Shown here: piece by piece, positions 1 through 7,053 of the stretch
Layout of the letters: the number at the start of each line of letters is the position of its first letter
How positions within the stretch are numbered: the stretch's first letter is position 1
NCBI GenBank assembly: GCA_003577005.1
Contig: QEUW01000329.1
Coordinates: 1-9,384, forward strand
Reading direction: 5' to 3'
Origin: Chloroflexota bacterium
Lineage (GTDB): Bacteria > Chloroflexota > Anaerolineae > Caldilineales > Caldilineaceae
Length of the DNA: 9,384 nucleotides
Translations under genes and position numbers: made by a program
Notes under the pieces: generated by a model
Database searches by the model: none
What the model saw: only the letters and a program-made list of their open reading frames with translations
What the model was told of the DNA's origin: nothing

Positions 1-54
1 TGCCACCACCTGGTCACCCACTGCCACGCGCACGGTGGCGCCGGGCGCTACTTC

Positions 55-132
55 CCCGCGGATGCGCACCGAATCGCCGGGCGCCACCGTCTCGGGCAGA
101 CTCGCCTCATCCAGCACCGGCGCCTCGGCCGC
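55..132. repeat. 78-bp exact direct repeat, copy A
   Basis: These 78 bases are identical to 713-790, 658 bp away, and encode the first residues of an Ig-like module ([17 protein letters not shown]...RIRG) on the minus strand. The equivalent part of the preceding module (around residues 850-871 of the large protein) has diverged at both amino-acid and nucleotide level, so the two identical copies point to a recent duplication or gene conversion. In copy A the reading frame continues normally. Confidence 0.9.
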
Positions 133-149
133 AGCCGCCACGACAGAGG

Positions 150-640
150 CTTCCGTCGCCGTCGCAGTGGGTTCAGAGGTTGCGGTAGTCGTCGGCGCTG
201 GCGTATCGGTCGCTGTCGGTTCCGGGGTCTCCGTGGGCGTGTCCGTCGCCGTCGGCGCTGGTGTGCTTGTCGCCGTCGGCGCTGGCGTGTCGGTGGCTGT
301 CGGCTCGGGTGTGTTGGTGATGGTCGCGGTGGCCGTGGGCGTGTCCGTCGCCGTCGGCGCTGGCGTGCTTGTCGCCGTCGGTTCCGGTGTATCGGTGGCC
401 GTCGCGGTGGCCGTGGACACAGGTGTATTCGTCGCCGTCGGCTCGGGTGTGTCGGTCGCCGTTGCGGTGGGTTCCGGCGTTGGGGTCGCCGTGTTCGTCG
501 CTGTCGGCGCCGGGGTGTCGGTGGCCGTCGGTTCGGGTGTGTCGGTGGCCGTCGGTTGCGGGGTCACTGTTGCAGTTGGCCGTACCGTTGGCGTGTTGGT
601 TGGGCGTGTCGTCGGCGTGGGAGTTTCGGTGGCGACAGGG
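150..640. repeat. 24-bp coding minisatellite (Thr-Pro stalk 2)
   Basis: This stretch is a degenerate 24-bp periodic sequence that encodes, on the minus strand, repeats of T-P-[AE]-P-T-A-T-[DNS]. On the plus strand the same periodicity reads as a long VAVGSGVSV pattern, an artefact of the composition. Units differ mainly at silent third positions, which suggests the amino-acid pattern is under selection. Such arrays expand and contract readily and are hard to assemble from short reads. Confidence 0.8.
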
Positions 641-697
641 GCGGCCTCGGCCACGGTGACGACCAGCGGGTCAGAGACAGCCACGACTTCGTTGTTC

Positions 698-3664
698 TCA
701 TCCACCAGGCGGCCCGCGGATGCGCACCGAATCGCCGGGCGCCACCGTCTCGGGCAGACTCGCCTCATCCAGCACCGGCGCCTCGGCCGCGACAGTGGGC
801 GTGCGAACGGCAGTGGGTGAAGGCCGCTGCGTCGCGGTGGCAGTTGGCTCAGCTATTGCCACTGTCAGCGTCAGCGGTTCGGAAACAGCAATGATCGCAT
901 TATTTTCATCGACTAGATTGAGCGTAACAGTGTAGGTTCCCGGAGTCGAAAAGCCAAGCGTGGTGCGAAAGGTACCACTTTCACTGGCAATAGCGGTGGA
1001 AACTACTCTGTCATTGACCATCACGCGCAGCAGGGAGCCAGGTTCCGCCTCACCACGCAAGCGAATCGAATCGCCTGCCAGGATCTCATCGGGGAGCGAT
1101 GAGCGGTCGAAGGCGGGAACTTGTGCGGCTGGCCGGCCGGTAGGCGTACTGGTCGGTGACTGTTCCTGTGGACTAGATGTTGTAGCCATAGGCGTTCCTG
1201 TCTCCCTTGCTAATGCTGTAGCGGTTGGTGTTGACCGCGGCGATGGCGTTCCAGTCAATGCACTGAGAGCCACCGCTGTCAACGTGGCTGTTGTTGTCAT
1301 AGCCGGCGGCGCAGGTGTGCCAGTGGCAGCCGTTGTAGGCGTGGCCGCCGGTGTGGTGATTGGCGCAGGCGTCGGTGTTTGGGTTACGGTGTTGGTGGGG
1401 GTCGGTATAGATGTCTCAGTCTCCGTTGGCGTTACGGTTGGCGTGTCTGTCGTTGTAGCAGTAGCCGTGGCTGTCTGTGTGCTTGTAGGTGAACTTGTTG
1501 GCGTCGGTGTGGCAGTTGGTTCCAATGTTTCCGTCGCCGTGGGTGACGGTGTCATCGTCGGCGTCGGTTCCACCGTGTCGGTTGCGGTGGGTGGTGCTGT
1601 AGCAGTGGATGTCGGTTCCCGCGTATCGGTCGCCGTGGGTGACGGTGTCGATGTCGGCGTTGGCGTCGGTTGCGCTGTTTCTGTTGCGGTCGGTGACGGT
1701 ATAGCCACAGGCGTCGGGATGGGTGTTCCCGTGGGCAGCGCACTGACCATTACAATCGTCGAGAGGACCACAGCAACCGAGTCTCCGCTTGGGTCCCGCT
1801 CACGACAGGCGACCCACTGATAACCAGGTGATGCAAAGGTAAGCGAAAAGCTAAAAACGCCGCTCTCATCAACCGGCGCTTCACCGAGCACCTGACCGCC
1901 GACGATAATCTCCACCGTGTGGCCTGGCGTACTGCGACCGCTGACGAGCGCCTCCTCACCGACTTCAAGTTGTGTGGTCGTGACAACGCACTGGAGGCGG
2001 ATGACAGTAGCCGTTGGCGGTGTGGGAGTTGGCGGTGTGACCGTCTCGGTCACTAAAGCTGTTGGCGTTATCGTCTGCGCCGGTGCCGCTACGACCTCCG
2101 CAGTTGGTGTGACAGCCGGTGTGACCGTCAGGGGAGGCGTTACGGTTACGACCTCTGCGGGAGGCGTTACAACCGGTGTACCAGTGACTGGGAGCGTTGC
2201 AGTTACAGCGGGTGTGGTGACCGGGGTTGCGATCAGGGTGGTGGGGGTGATGGCCGCTGTTTCAGTGGCGACCGGTGCGGCAACAGTAAAACGCAGCGGG
2301 GCTGTCGTGGTGACAACCACCCCCTGCTCATCAAGGTGCTGGACAATGATTTCGTGAGCGCCAAATTCTGCTAGCGGGAGGAGGGCGAACCAGTTGCCGG
2401 CCATATTGGCGGTCGTGGTGTAGACGATCGCACCGTCAATAGCTATCCGCAAAATGGCATCAGGTGCAGCTGTGCCGGTGAGAGTAAGGGTGTTCGTGAT
2501 CAGCCCGCTCTCGAAGGCAAAGTTGCGTACAGCGGGCGCCGCCACCGTCGCTGTGGCCGGGGGTGCAGAGGGAGTCGCCGGGGTTGGGGTGGAAATAGCC
2601 AACGCCACGGCGCTTACCGGCGCTGTCACCGGTAGGAGAGAGCCATCGGTCATGACGACCTGGACGCGCAGATCATAGAGATCGGGTGCGGCGACGACAG
2701 CAGTGAGCAACCAGCGCCCATCCAACTCGACCGTAGTGGTAGTGACCACCCGGTCGTCGATCAGCGCCTGCACCTCCAGTTCGGGCGGTCCCGTACCAGA
2801 CAGCACAATCGCCCCCTGCTCGCCGGTTTCAAAGGTCAATTGGTCGATCTCGACCGGTGGTGTAGCGAGCAGCGGTACGTCGAGTGTAGGGCTTATGACA
2901 ACGACTGTCTCGGTGACTGTCTCGGTGTCAGTGGTTTCAACCACCTCCCCCACCACGCGCAGCAGGTACGGTGCGGAGGAAGCAACCGCTGTACCTGCCT
3001 GGTTCAACGCTTCGAGGATGATCTCGTACTCACCCGGTTGGTCGAGCAACACCGGCTGCGACCAGGCGCCATCATCGCGAACGGATGTGATCCCGGCGAC
3101 GGCGCCATCCACACGCACCTGGAGCGTTGTGCCCGGCTCACCCTGGCCGCTTAGGGTCACTTCTCCGGGTTCTAATTCAGCCGGCAGGTTCTCCACTGCC
3201 AAAATTGGCGGCTCTACTGTGGGAACGACGACTGCAACCGCAATGGAGGGGGCGCTGGCGACAACAGCACCGCTTTCATCGAGGAGCTGTGCCTCGATGA
3301 TCTGTTCGCCGGCGCTGGCGAGCTCGGCGGTAACGGCCCAGGCACCGTTATCATCGGCCGTGGTCGTAGCAACCCGGACACCGTTGATAACGATCTGGAT
3401 CGTGGCCCCGGCCGGCGCTGTTCCGCGCACCTCGACTGGGCCGGCCGCAAGCTGATCCCCCGTCGCGGGCGCAAGCACCACGGGCGCGACAACCGCCACC
3501 CCTGCCGTATAGGTGGGAATGGGGGTGACCTCGGTTGCTACCGGCGCCGGAAGAGTCTGACAACTGCGAATAATAAAAAGGATGATAAAGATAACCAGCA
3601 GCAGCAGGAGCACCAGATATTTGAATTGGTCAAACCGCTGAATAGCTCGCGGCGTTCGACGCAT
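698..3664 (-). CDS. Large membrane-anchored surface protein with Ig-like modules and Thr/Pro-rich stalks (prematurely terminated)
   Basis: The frame gives 988 residues. The N-terminus is basic ([11 protein letters not shown]), followed by a hydrophobic segment at about residues 16-33, which fits an uncleaved signal anchor with the rest outside the cell. SCQ at 34-36 is a poor lipobox because Arg precedes the Ser-Cys. Ig-like beta modules with a GxAxPGxxxxVxVDG...DxxGxW pattern lie at about 60-146, 155-238, 270-356 and 378-462. After a Thr/Pro linker (463-553) comes a module at about 557-642 with Cys559 and Cys620, a possible disulfide. Then follow a long Thr-Pro-Glu-Ala stalk (643-848), another module (850-937) and the start of one more (961-984), which ends in an out-of-frame tail PPGG and a TGA. 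No enzyme motif is seen. The ligand is unknown; adhesion or cell-wall/S-layer contact is only inferred from the architecture. The gene follows the HhH protein by 69 bp on the same strand and has only a weak ribosome binding site (GAGAG). Confidence 0.85.
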   Translation of the reverse strand: MRRTPRAIQRFDQFKYLVLLLLLVIFIILFIIRSCQTLPAPVATEVTPIPTYTAGVAVVAPVVLAPATGDQLAAGPVEVRGTAPAGATIQIVINGVRVATTTADDNGAWAVTAELASAGEQIIEAQLLDESGAVVASAPSIAVAVVVPTVEPPILAVENLPAELEPGEVTLSGQGEPGTTLQVRVDGAVAGITSVRDDGAWSQPVLLDQPGEYEIILEALNQAGTAVASSAPYLLRVVGEVVETTDTETVTETVVVISPTLDVPLLATPPVEIDQLTFETGEQGAIVLSGTGPPELEVQALIDDRVVTTTTVELDGRWLLTAVVAAPDLYDLRVQVVMTDGSLLPVTAPVSAVALAISTPTPATPSAPPATATVAAPAVRNFAFESGLITNTLTLTGTAAPDAILRIAIDGAIVYTTTANMAGNWFALLPLAEFGAHEIIVQHLDEQGVVVTTTAPLRFTVAAPVATETAAITPTTLIATPVTTPAVTATLPVTGTPVVTPPAEVVTVTPPLTVTPAVTPTAEVVAAPAQTITPTALVTETVTPPTPTPPTATVIRLQCVVTTTQLEVGEEALVSGRSTPGHTVEIIVGGQVLGEAPVDESGVFSFSLTFASPGYQWVACRERDPSGDSVAVVLSTIVMVSALPTGTPIPTPVAIPSPTATETAQPTPTPTSTPSPTATDTREPTSTATAPPTATDTVEPTPTMTPSPTATETLEPTATPTPTSSPTSTQTATATATTTDTPTVTPTETETSIPTPTNTVTQTPTPAPITTPAATPTTAATGTPAPPAMTTTATLTAVALSALTGTPSPRSTPTATALARETGTPMATTSSPQEQSPTSTPTGRPAAQVPAFDRSSLPDEILAGDSIRLRGEAEPGSLLRVMVNDRVVSTAIASESGTFRTTLGFSTPGTYTVTLNLVDENNAIIAVSEPLTLTVAIAEPTATATQRPSPTAVRTPTVAAEAPVLDEASLPETVAPGDSVRIRGPPGG
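713..790. repeat. 78-bp exact direct repeat, copy B (abuts the frameshift)
   Basis: This is identical to 55-132. Identity stops exactly at the GGG glycine codon ending at 713. Beyond it (position 712 downward) the sequence jumps to the last third of an Ig-like module in another frame. The end of the repeat therefore marks the deletion junction that terminates the 988-residue frame. Confidence 0.9.
1121..1738. repeat. Low-complexity Thr-Pro stalk coding region (stalk 1)
   Basis: This encodes residues about 643-848 of the large minus-strand protein. It is dominated by Thr, Pro, Ala and Glu with TPTATxT-type units that are less regular than those of the second stalk (150-640). It joins the Cys-containing Ig-like module to the next module. 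The lower regularity suggests an older array than the one nearer the left edge. Confidence 0.75.
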
Positions 3665-3733
3665 GTCGCTACTCTCGCTAATTCATGGTTTGGATTGTAT
3701 TTCCTTGTCAGAACTTGTATAGAATAACTGAAT

Positions 3734-4177
3734 TTATGATTGAGCTGGCGCTGGCTGGTCACGTTGGCTTATCAAGGATTGGGCCTGAGCAATCCAGGCT
3801 TCAGCGTCGATGCGTTGGGTCTGTTCAAGCTGGAGTGCAGCGCGCACGGCTGTCGGCGTGGCGGCGGCCAGTTGGTCAAAAGTAAAAATACCGGCTTCGT
3901 GCAGACGCTGGGCGAAGACCGGGCCAATGCCCTCGATCTGCTCCAGCGGGTCGCGTTGCACTACCTCATTGATCGCCTCTTTGGCCGGCCAGGTCAATTC
4001 AGCAACTTGGGCTTGCAGACGGCTGATCTCGTCACGGGCAGCCCTCAATTCTGCCTGGCGCTGTCTCTCTTTTTCCAGCGCCGTATGGAAATCACGCCGC
4101 CAAAAGCGCCAGTCGATGATCCACTCGATCACCCAGCCGATGATCAAGCCGGCGACCAGGCCCAGCCAAAACACCAT
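3734..4177 (-). CDS. Membrane-anchored coiled-coil protein with helix-hairpin-helix domain
   Basis: The protein has 147 residues. A hydrophobic segment at about 3-22 is followed by Arg residues (WRFWRRDF), so the rest most likely faces the cytoplasm. Residues about 30-62 are rich in Glu, Gln, Arg and Ala with heptad character (coiled coil). Residues 76-112 form a helix-hairpin-helix motif (DPLEQIEGIGPVFAQRL...AGIFTFDQLAAATP) of the kind used for non-specific DNA contacts or protein contacts. The end (RIDAEAWIAQAQSL) is the helix that often closes this fold. The start is well supported by AGGAG seven bases upstream of ATG. The family is common as an accessory domain, but the exact role is unknown. 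The large Ig/Thr-Pro protein lies 69 bp downstream on the same strand, so they may be co-transcribed. Confidence 0.85.
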   Translation of the reverse strand: MVFWLGLVAGLIIGWVIEWIIDWRFWRRDFHTALEKERQRQAELRAARDEISRLQAQVAELTWPAKEAINEVVQRDPLEQIEGIGPVFAQRLHEAGIFTFDQLAAATPTAVRAALQLEQTQRIDAEAWIAQAQSLISQRDQPAPAQS

Positions 4178-4431
4178 TGATTTCTCCTGCCTGTGGTGGT
4201 GATGCCGAGGTGATTCACAATCTGCCCTAAATCTTGCGCTGTTTCGATGTATAACCCGGCTGCGCCAGGCGGCATCGGCAGCAGCCAGTTTGCTCGTTTA
4301 AGGATCTCCTTTGTACCATATTATCGCCAGTTGAGCCAATCGCGATAAAGCCCAAACAGGGCTAGCACATCAGCGGCGGGTAAGATGCTATCTTTCCCTA
4401 TAGTTTGCAAGTCAAAGAGGCGTGGTTTACA
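4178..4431. other. Intergenic gap between divergent genes
   Basis: These 254 bp separate the minus-strand HhH gene from the plus-strand beta-repeat gene and must hold at least one promoter for each direction. Candidates are weak: TATAGT at 4399-4404 for the plus strand and GATAAT (minus strand, about 4319-4324) for the minus strand, neither with a good -35 box. A perfect 5-bp stem with a 5-base loop (AGCCC/GGGCT, 4349-4363) is present and is followed on the minus strand by TTTATC; it could be a weak terminator. A protein-like minus-strand frame at about 4178-4310 has no convincing start codon. Confidence 0.4.
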
Positions 4432-4836
4432 ATGGCAAGTATGGCGCATACTGCAATCTTTCGCAAGCAGACCGATCAGGAAGAATACATCGGCTTTCTC
4501 GCCGAAGATGGTACCCTCTACCGCCTGCATTTAGGCGTGGAGCGCAGCGTTGGGCGGGTCGATGCGGAGGGCCGCGTCTTCCGCCAGACCCGCCACGATG
4601 AGCGCGAACTGGGCGCGTTTACAGCAGATGGTCGCATCTTCAGCCACGGGCTGTTTGAAGGGGGCGCGCTTGGCTGGGTGGACCCCGACGGCGTTGTGGT
4701 GCAGGCGGGTCTGATCCTCGGCGAAGAAGAAGTAGGACGTGTAGAGGGTCCACAGATGGAAGCCGCAGCAGCGGCGCTGCTGTTGCTCTTTCTGCCGGAT
4801 GAGCAGGAAGCAGAGAAGCGGATGCGGAATGCGTGA
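4432..4836 (+). CDS. Small beta-repeat protein (beta-flower-like), function unknown
   Basis: The ATG at 4432 gives 134 residues and has AGAGG eleven bases upstream. An in-frame TTG at 4405 and an ATG at 4441 are alternatives. The protein is made of a repeated motif, aliphatic-G-x-x-x-x-[DE]-G-x-[LVI]-[YFV], at residues 20-31, 40-51, 60-71 and 80-91, with a partial fifth (VGRVEG) at 101. The spacing is 20-21 residues. This resembles the families described as 4-fold or 5-fold beta-flower proteins, small radial beta structures without a known activity; the assignment is from pattern memory only. The C-terminus has a short Ala/Leu-rich helix (109-120) and a charged tail. No signal peptide is seen, so it is probably cytoplasmic. 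The stop codon lies inside a heptamer tandem repeat. Confidence 0.7.
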   Translation: MASMAHTAIFRKQTDQEEYIGFLAEDGTLYRLHLGVERSVGRVDAEGRVFRQTRHDERELGAFTADGRIFSHGLFEGGALGWVDPDGVVVQAGLILGEEEVGRVEGPQMEAAAAALLLLFLPDEQEAEKRMRNA

Positions 4837-4858
4837 TACGTGGTGCATGATGCGTGAC
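4824..4858. repeat. Degenerate heptanucleotide tandem repeat (GCGTGAT type)
   Basis: Five consecutive 7-mers fit one pattern: GCGGAAT, GCGTGAT, ACGTGGT, GCATGAT, GCGTGAC. The array spans the last codons and stop of the beta-repeat gene and the gap before the hydrolase. Short heptamer arrays of this kind are, as I recall, scattered between genes in Chloroflexota and some cyanobacteria. This copy is short and decayed. Confidence 0.55.
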
Positions 4859-4887
4859 AAATCTGATAGAAGACAGAGTTTCCGGCA

Positions 4888-5727
4888 ATGCCCTTTTTAG
4901 CAACCGACCGTTTGACGTTTCATTATCGGGTGCAAGGAGAGCCCGAGGGGCTGCCGTTGTTGCTGGTGCATGGCAGCTACGCCACCGGTCGCTGGTGGGA
5001 GCCGTTGCTGGCCGTTCTGCCCGACGACATCTACGTCGTGGCGCCCGATCTGCGCGGTTGTGGCCAGAGTGACAAGCCGCAGGAAGGCTACACCATCGAA
5101 GAGCAGGCCGCCGACTTGGCCGCCTTTGCCGATGCCTTGGGCTGGCAGAGCTTTGACCTGGCCGCCCATTCAAGTGGCGGCGCGCTGGCGGTGGAACTGG
5201 CGCTCAAGCGACCCGAACTGGTGCATTCGCTGATCCTGGTGGACAGCGTACCGGTGGAGGGCGTCTTCACCCCGCTCGACACGCTACTGCTCCTCGAACA
5301 GATGCGCCAGGATCAAGATTTGCTGCGCCGGGCCCTGCGCCTGCTGATGCCGACGTTGAATCTGGCGGTCGACGAGAATCGCCGCTTCTTCGACCAGTTG
5401 GTTGCGGATGCAAGCGAAATGGCGGCGCCCGCCTTTACCGGTGTGGCCGAGAGTCTGGGCCGTTGGAATCGTTTTGCCGATGCCCGGCTGCTGACCCTGC
5501 CCACGCTGCTCATTTGGGGCGAACAGGACGAGATCGTCAGCCGCGATGCTACGACCCGCACGCTCATTGCCATCCCCGGTGCGCTCAACCTGGAGGTGTT
5601 GCGTGGGGTCGGGCACAGCCCCATGCTCGAAGCGCCGTTGACGCTGGCCGAAAAGATTGTAGCATTTATGGTTGAGGATTTTGAGGGTTACAGCCGAATC
5701 CGTGAGGAGGCAGCTGCCGGAAGCTAA
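4888..5727 (+). CDS. Alpha/beta-fold hydrolase
   Basis: This 279-residue protein has the size and layout of a classical single-domain alpha/beta hydrolase. Visible landmarks are the HG oxyanion motif (His28-Gly29 in [11 protein letters not shown]), [14 protein letters not shown] (51-64), the nucleophile elbow AHSSG with Ser95, the acid in [11 protein letters not shown] (Asp214), and the catalytic His243 in [11 protein letters not shown]. The elbow has Ala where the consensus GxSxG has Gly, a tolerated small-residue substitution, so the enzyme should be active. Residues about 125-195 form the helical cap that sets substrate choice. The substrate cannot be read from sequence; esterase, epoxide hydrolase-like or C-C hydrolase activities are all possible. 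No signal peptide is present, so it is likely cytosolic. It starts 51 bp after the upstream gene and has only a weak purine-rich ribosome binding site. Confidence 0.88.
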   Translation: MPFLATDRLTFHYRVQGEPEGLPLLLVHGSYATGRWWEPLLAVLPDDIYVVAPDLRGCGQSDKPQEGYTIEEQAADLAAFADALGWQSFDLAAHSSGGALAVELALKRPELVHSLILVDSVPVEGVFTPLDTLLLLEQMRQDQDLLRRALRLLMPTLNLAVDENRRFFDQLVADASEMAAPAFTGVAESLGRWNRFADARLLTLPTLLIWGEQDEIVSRDATTRTLIAIPGALNLEVLRGVGHSPMLEAPLTLAEKIVAFMVEDFEGYSRIREEAAAGS

Positions 5728-5744
5728 GGTCGTCTTCCTTCGAA

Positions 5745-6644
5745 ATGATTAAACGAAGTTATGCGATGTTTGAAGCGTTTGAAAAAGGTGATCACAAGAT
5801 AATATGGGGGGACGCTCTTGGTGTTCTAGCGGAACAGATCTCTGACTGCTCAGCCGATCTGATTTTTGCAGACCCACCCTACAATATTGGGAAGAATTTC
5901 AATGGTAGAAAGGACAAATGGGATTCTGACGAACAATACGTGAAGTGGTGCTATCAATGGCTAGATTTATGTATTAACAAACTCAAGCCCACAGGTAGCA
6001 TGTACGTCATGGCGGCGACACAGAGTATGCCATATTTTGACCTCTATCTCCGCACAAAACTTCATATCCTGTCACGGATTGTTTGGTGTTATGACAGCTC
6101 TGGCGTGCAGGCTAAGAGATATTTTGGCTCACTGTATGAACCCATCCTATTTTGTGTTAAAGACAAAAAACAATACACCTTTAACGGCGATGAGATTTTG
6201 GTGGAAGCCAAAACTGGTGCAGAGCGCAGGCTCATTGACTATAGGAAGCCTACTCCTACGCTTTACAACACGAAAAAAGTGCCGGGCAACGTGTGGGATA
6301 TCCCAAGAGTTCGCTACAGGATGGATGAATATGAAAATCATCCTACTCAGAAACCTGTTGCGCTTCTTGAACGCATTATCCTTGCTAGTTCAAATCCGGG
6401 AGATCTGGTTCTTGACCCCTTTTCGGGTACCTTCACCACATCATTTGTTGCAAAACAGTTAGGGCGACGATCTATCGGTATAGAGATAGAAGAGGAGTAC
6501 ATCAAGATTGGTCTTCGGCGTCTACAATTGCTGACGCATTATCACGGCGTGGAACTTCAACGCGAACCGAAAATCTATGAAAAACCCCCAGAAACCCAAA
6601 TGCACTTGTTAGAACATATAGATGATGAGTACGATGGAACATGA
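5745..6644 (+). CDS. yhdJ: YhdJ-type DNA adenine-N6 methyltransferase
   Basis: The protein has 299 residues and the motif order of beta-class amino-methyltransferases. The catalytic DPPY motif (motif IV) is at 43-46 in FADPPYNIGKNF. The SAM-binding motif I is at 224-230 (DPFSGTF) near the C-terminus, preceded by HPTQKP (199-204) and followed by GIEIEEEYI. Long blocks (DSSGVQAK, YTFNGD, ILVEAKTG, KVPGNVWDIPRVRY, MDEYENHPTQKP, IILASSNPGD) match E. coli YhdJ as I remember it, including the GxF form of motif I, so that is not a defect. YhdJ methylates the second adenine of ATGCAT; the same specificity is inferred here. The start is uncertain: ATG at 5745 has no clear ribosome binding site, and ATG at 5766 is an alternative. 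The stop overlaps the beginning of the broken restriction endonuclease. The gene is visibly AT-richer than its neighbours (24 of 60 bases G or C at 5941-6000). Confidence 0.9.
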   Translation: MIKRSYAMFEAFEKGDHKIIWGDALGVLAEQISDCSADLIFADPPYNIGKNFNGRKDKWDSDEQYVKWCYQWLDLCINKLKPTGSMYVMAATQSMPYFDLYLRTKLHILSRIVWCYDSSGVQAKRYFGSLYEPILFCVKDKKQYTFNGDEILVEAKTGAERRLIDYRKPTPTLYNTKKVPGNVWDIPRVRYRMDEYENHPTQKPVALLERIILASSNPGDLVLDPFSGTFTTSFVAKQLGRRSIGIEIEEEYIKIGLRRLQLLTHYHGVELQREPKIYEKPPETQMHLLEHIDDEYDGT

Positions 6645-7028
6645 ATTTACGCTACAAATCAAACAGATTTTGCAGTCAAGGTTCGGCGCAGCAGCAGATG
6701 ACCTCTATGAGCGAAGTCTGTTGTTACAATACCTGAACGTGTCGAAGATTTTATCTTTGGATTGCTTGCACCTAATGTAGATGCGCGAATATTCGAAATA
6801 GTGAGCTACTCAATTCTTAAGTTCTATTATCACGATCAGACAGTCTATTTTGGCTTCGATTTGGACGGCCTTCAGGAGGAAAATTTACATCTCTACAAGA
6901 CGGGGCGGACGAATGCAAACGATGGTGGCATCGATTTTGTGATGCGACCGCTTGGTCGTTTTTTTCAAGTCACGGAGACCTTGAATGTCAATAAGTACTT
7001 CCTCGACATCGATAAAATTGAGCGATAA
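6622..7028 (+). pseudogene. Decayed restriction endonuclease, partner of the YhdJ-type methylase
   Basis: The frame opening with ATG at 6622 (further ATGs at 6625 and 6634) overlaps the methylase by about 20 bp, as co-translated restriction-modification pairs do. It encodes MEHEFTLQIKQILQSRFG and YERSLLLQYLNV, then loses sense and stops at 6778-6780. A second frame, open from 6711, carries IPERVEDFIFGLLAPNVDAR, IFEIVSYSILKFYY, KTGRTNANDGG and IDFVMRPLGRFFQVTE, and ends LDIDKIER at 7028. The GGIDFVM...FFQVTE block looks like the core of a PD-(D/E)XK nuclease, and I recall similar blocks in endonucleases next to YhdJ-like methylases. The two frames meet at about 6735-6745. The C-terminal end is abrupt. 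Together the remains total about 135 codons, far below a typical type II enzyme, so an internal deletion plus C-terminal loss is the best reading. It should be inactive. Confidence 0.75.
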
Positions 7029-7053
7029 TTGAATAGCTCAGGTGCTCCAGCAT

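Larger units (their letters stand above)
1..711 (-). pseudogene. Out-of-frame continuation of the Ig/Thr-Pro stalk protein (3' part, runs off left edge)
   Basis: This minus-strand frame is open from about 711 to the window edge and has no start of its own. It begins with the second half of an Ig-like module ([16 protein letters not shown]), which matches the end of the complete module in the upstream gene ([15 protein letters not shown]). It continues with a stalk of about 160 residues built on an 8-residue unit, T-P-[AE]-P-T-A-T-[DNS], then the start of another Ig-like module ([20 protein letters not shown]) that carries on past the strand of the truncated copy ([19 protein letters not shown]). 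It is clearly the same protein as the upstream reading frame, shifted by one base. By comparison with the complete module, about 44 codons are missing at the junction. Whether the gene is really broken or the assembly collapsed a repeat cannot be told from this sequence. Confidence 0.75.

Noticed and set aside
150..640. Periodic 24-bp pattern considered as a CRISPR array or origin iterons
   Set aside because: The repeats are contiguous, degenerate and in coding frame for Thr-Pro units, with no unique spacers.
35..820. Plus-strand open frame rich in Val-Ala-Val-Gly repeats
   Set aside because: It is the antisense of the Thr-Pro-Ala repeat coding region. The minus strand encodes recognisable Ig modules, while this frame is pure codon-composition shadow.
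960..1820. Second long plus-strand Val/Gly-rich frame
   Set aside because: It is antisense to the first Thr-Pro stalk of the large minus-strand gene, with no start support and no domain pattern.
5180..5190. Alpha/beta hydrolase elbow AHSSG lacks the first Gly of GxSxG
   Set aside because: A small residue is sufficient at this position and Ala is common in active family members, so it is not evidence of inactivation.
5745..6644. Suspicion that methylase motif I (GTF in place of GxG) is degenerate
   Set aside because: E. coli YhdJ, as remembered, has the same GxF form, so it is the family norm.
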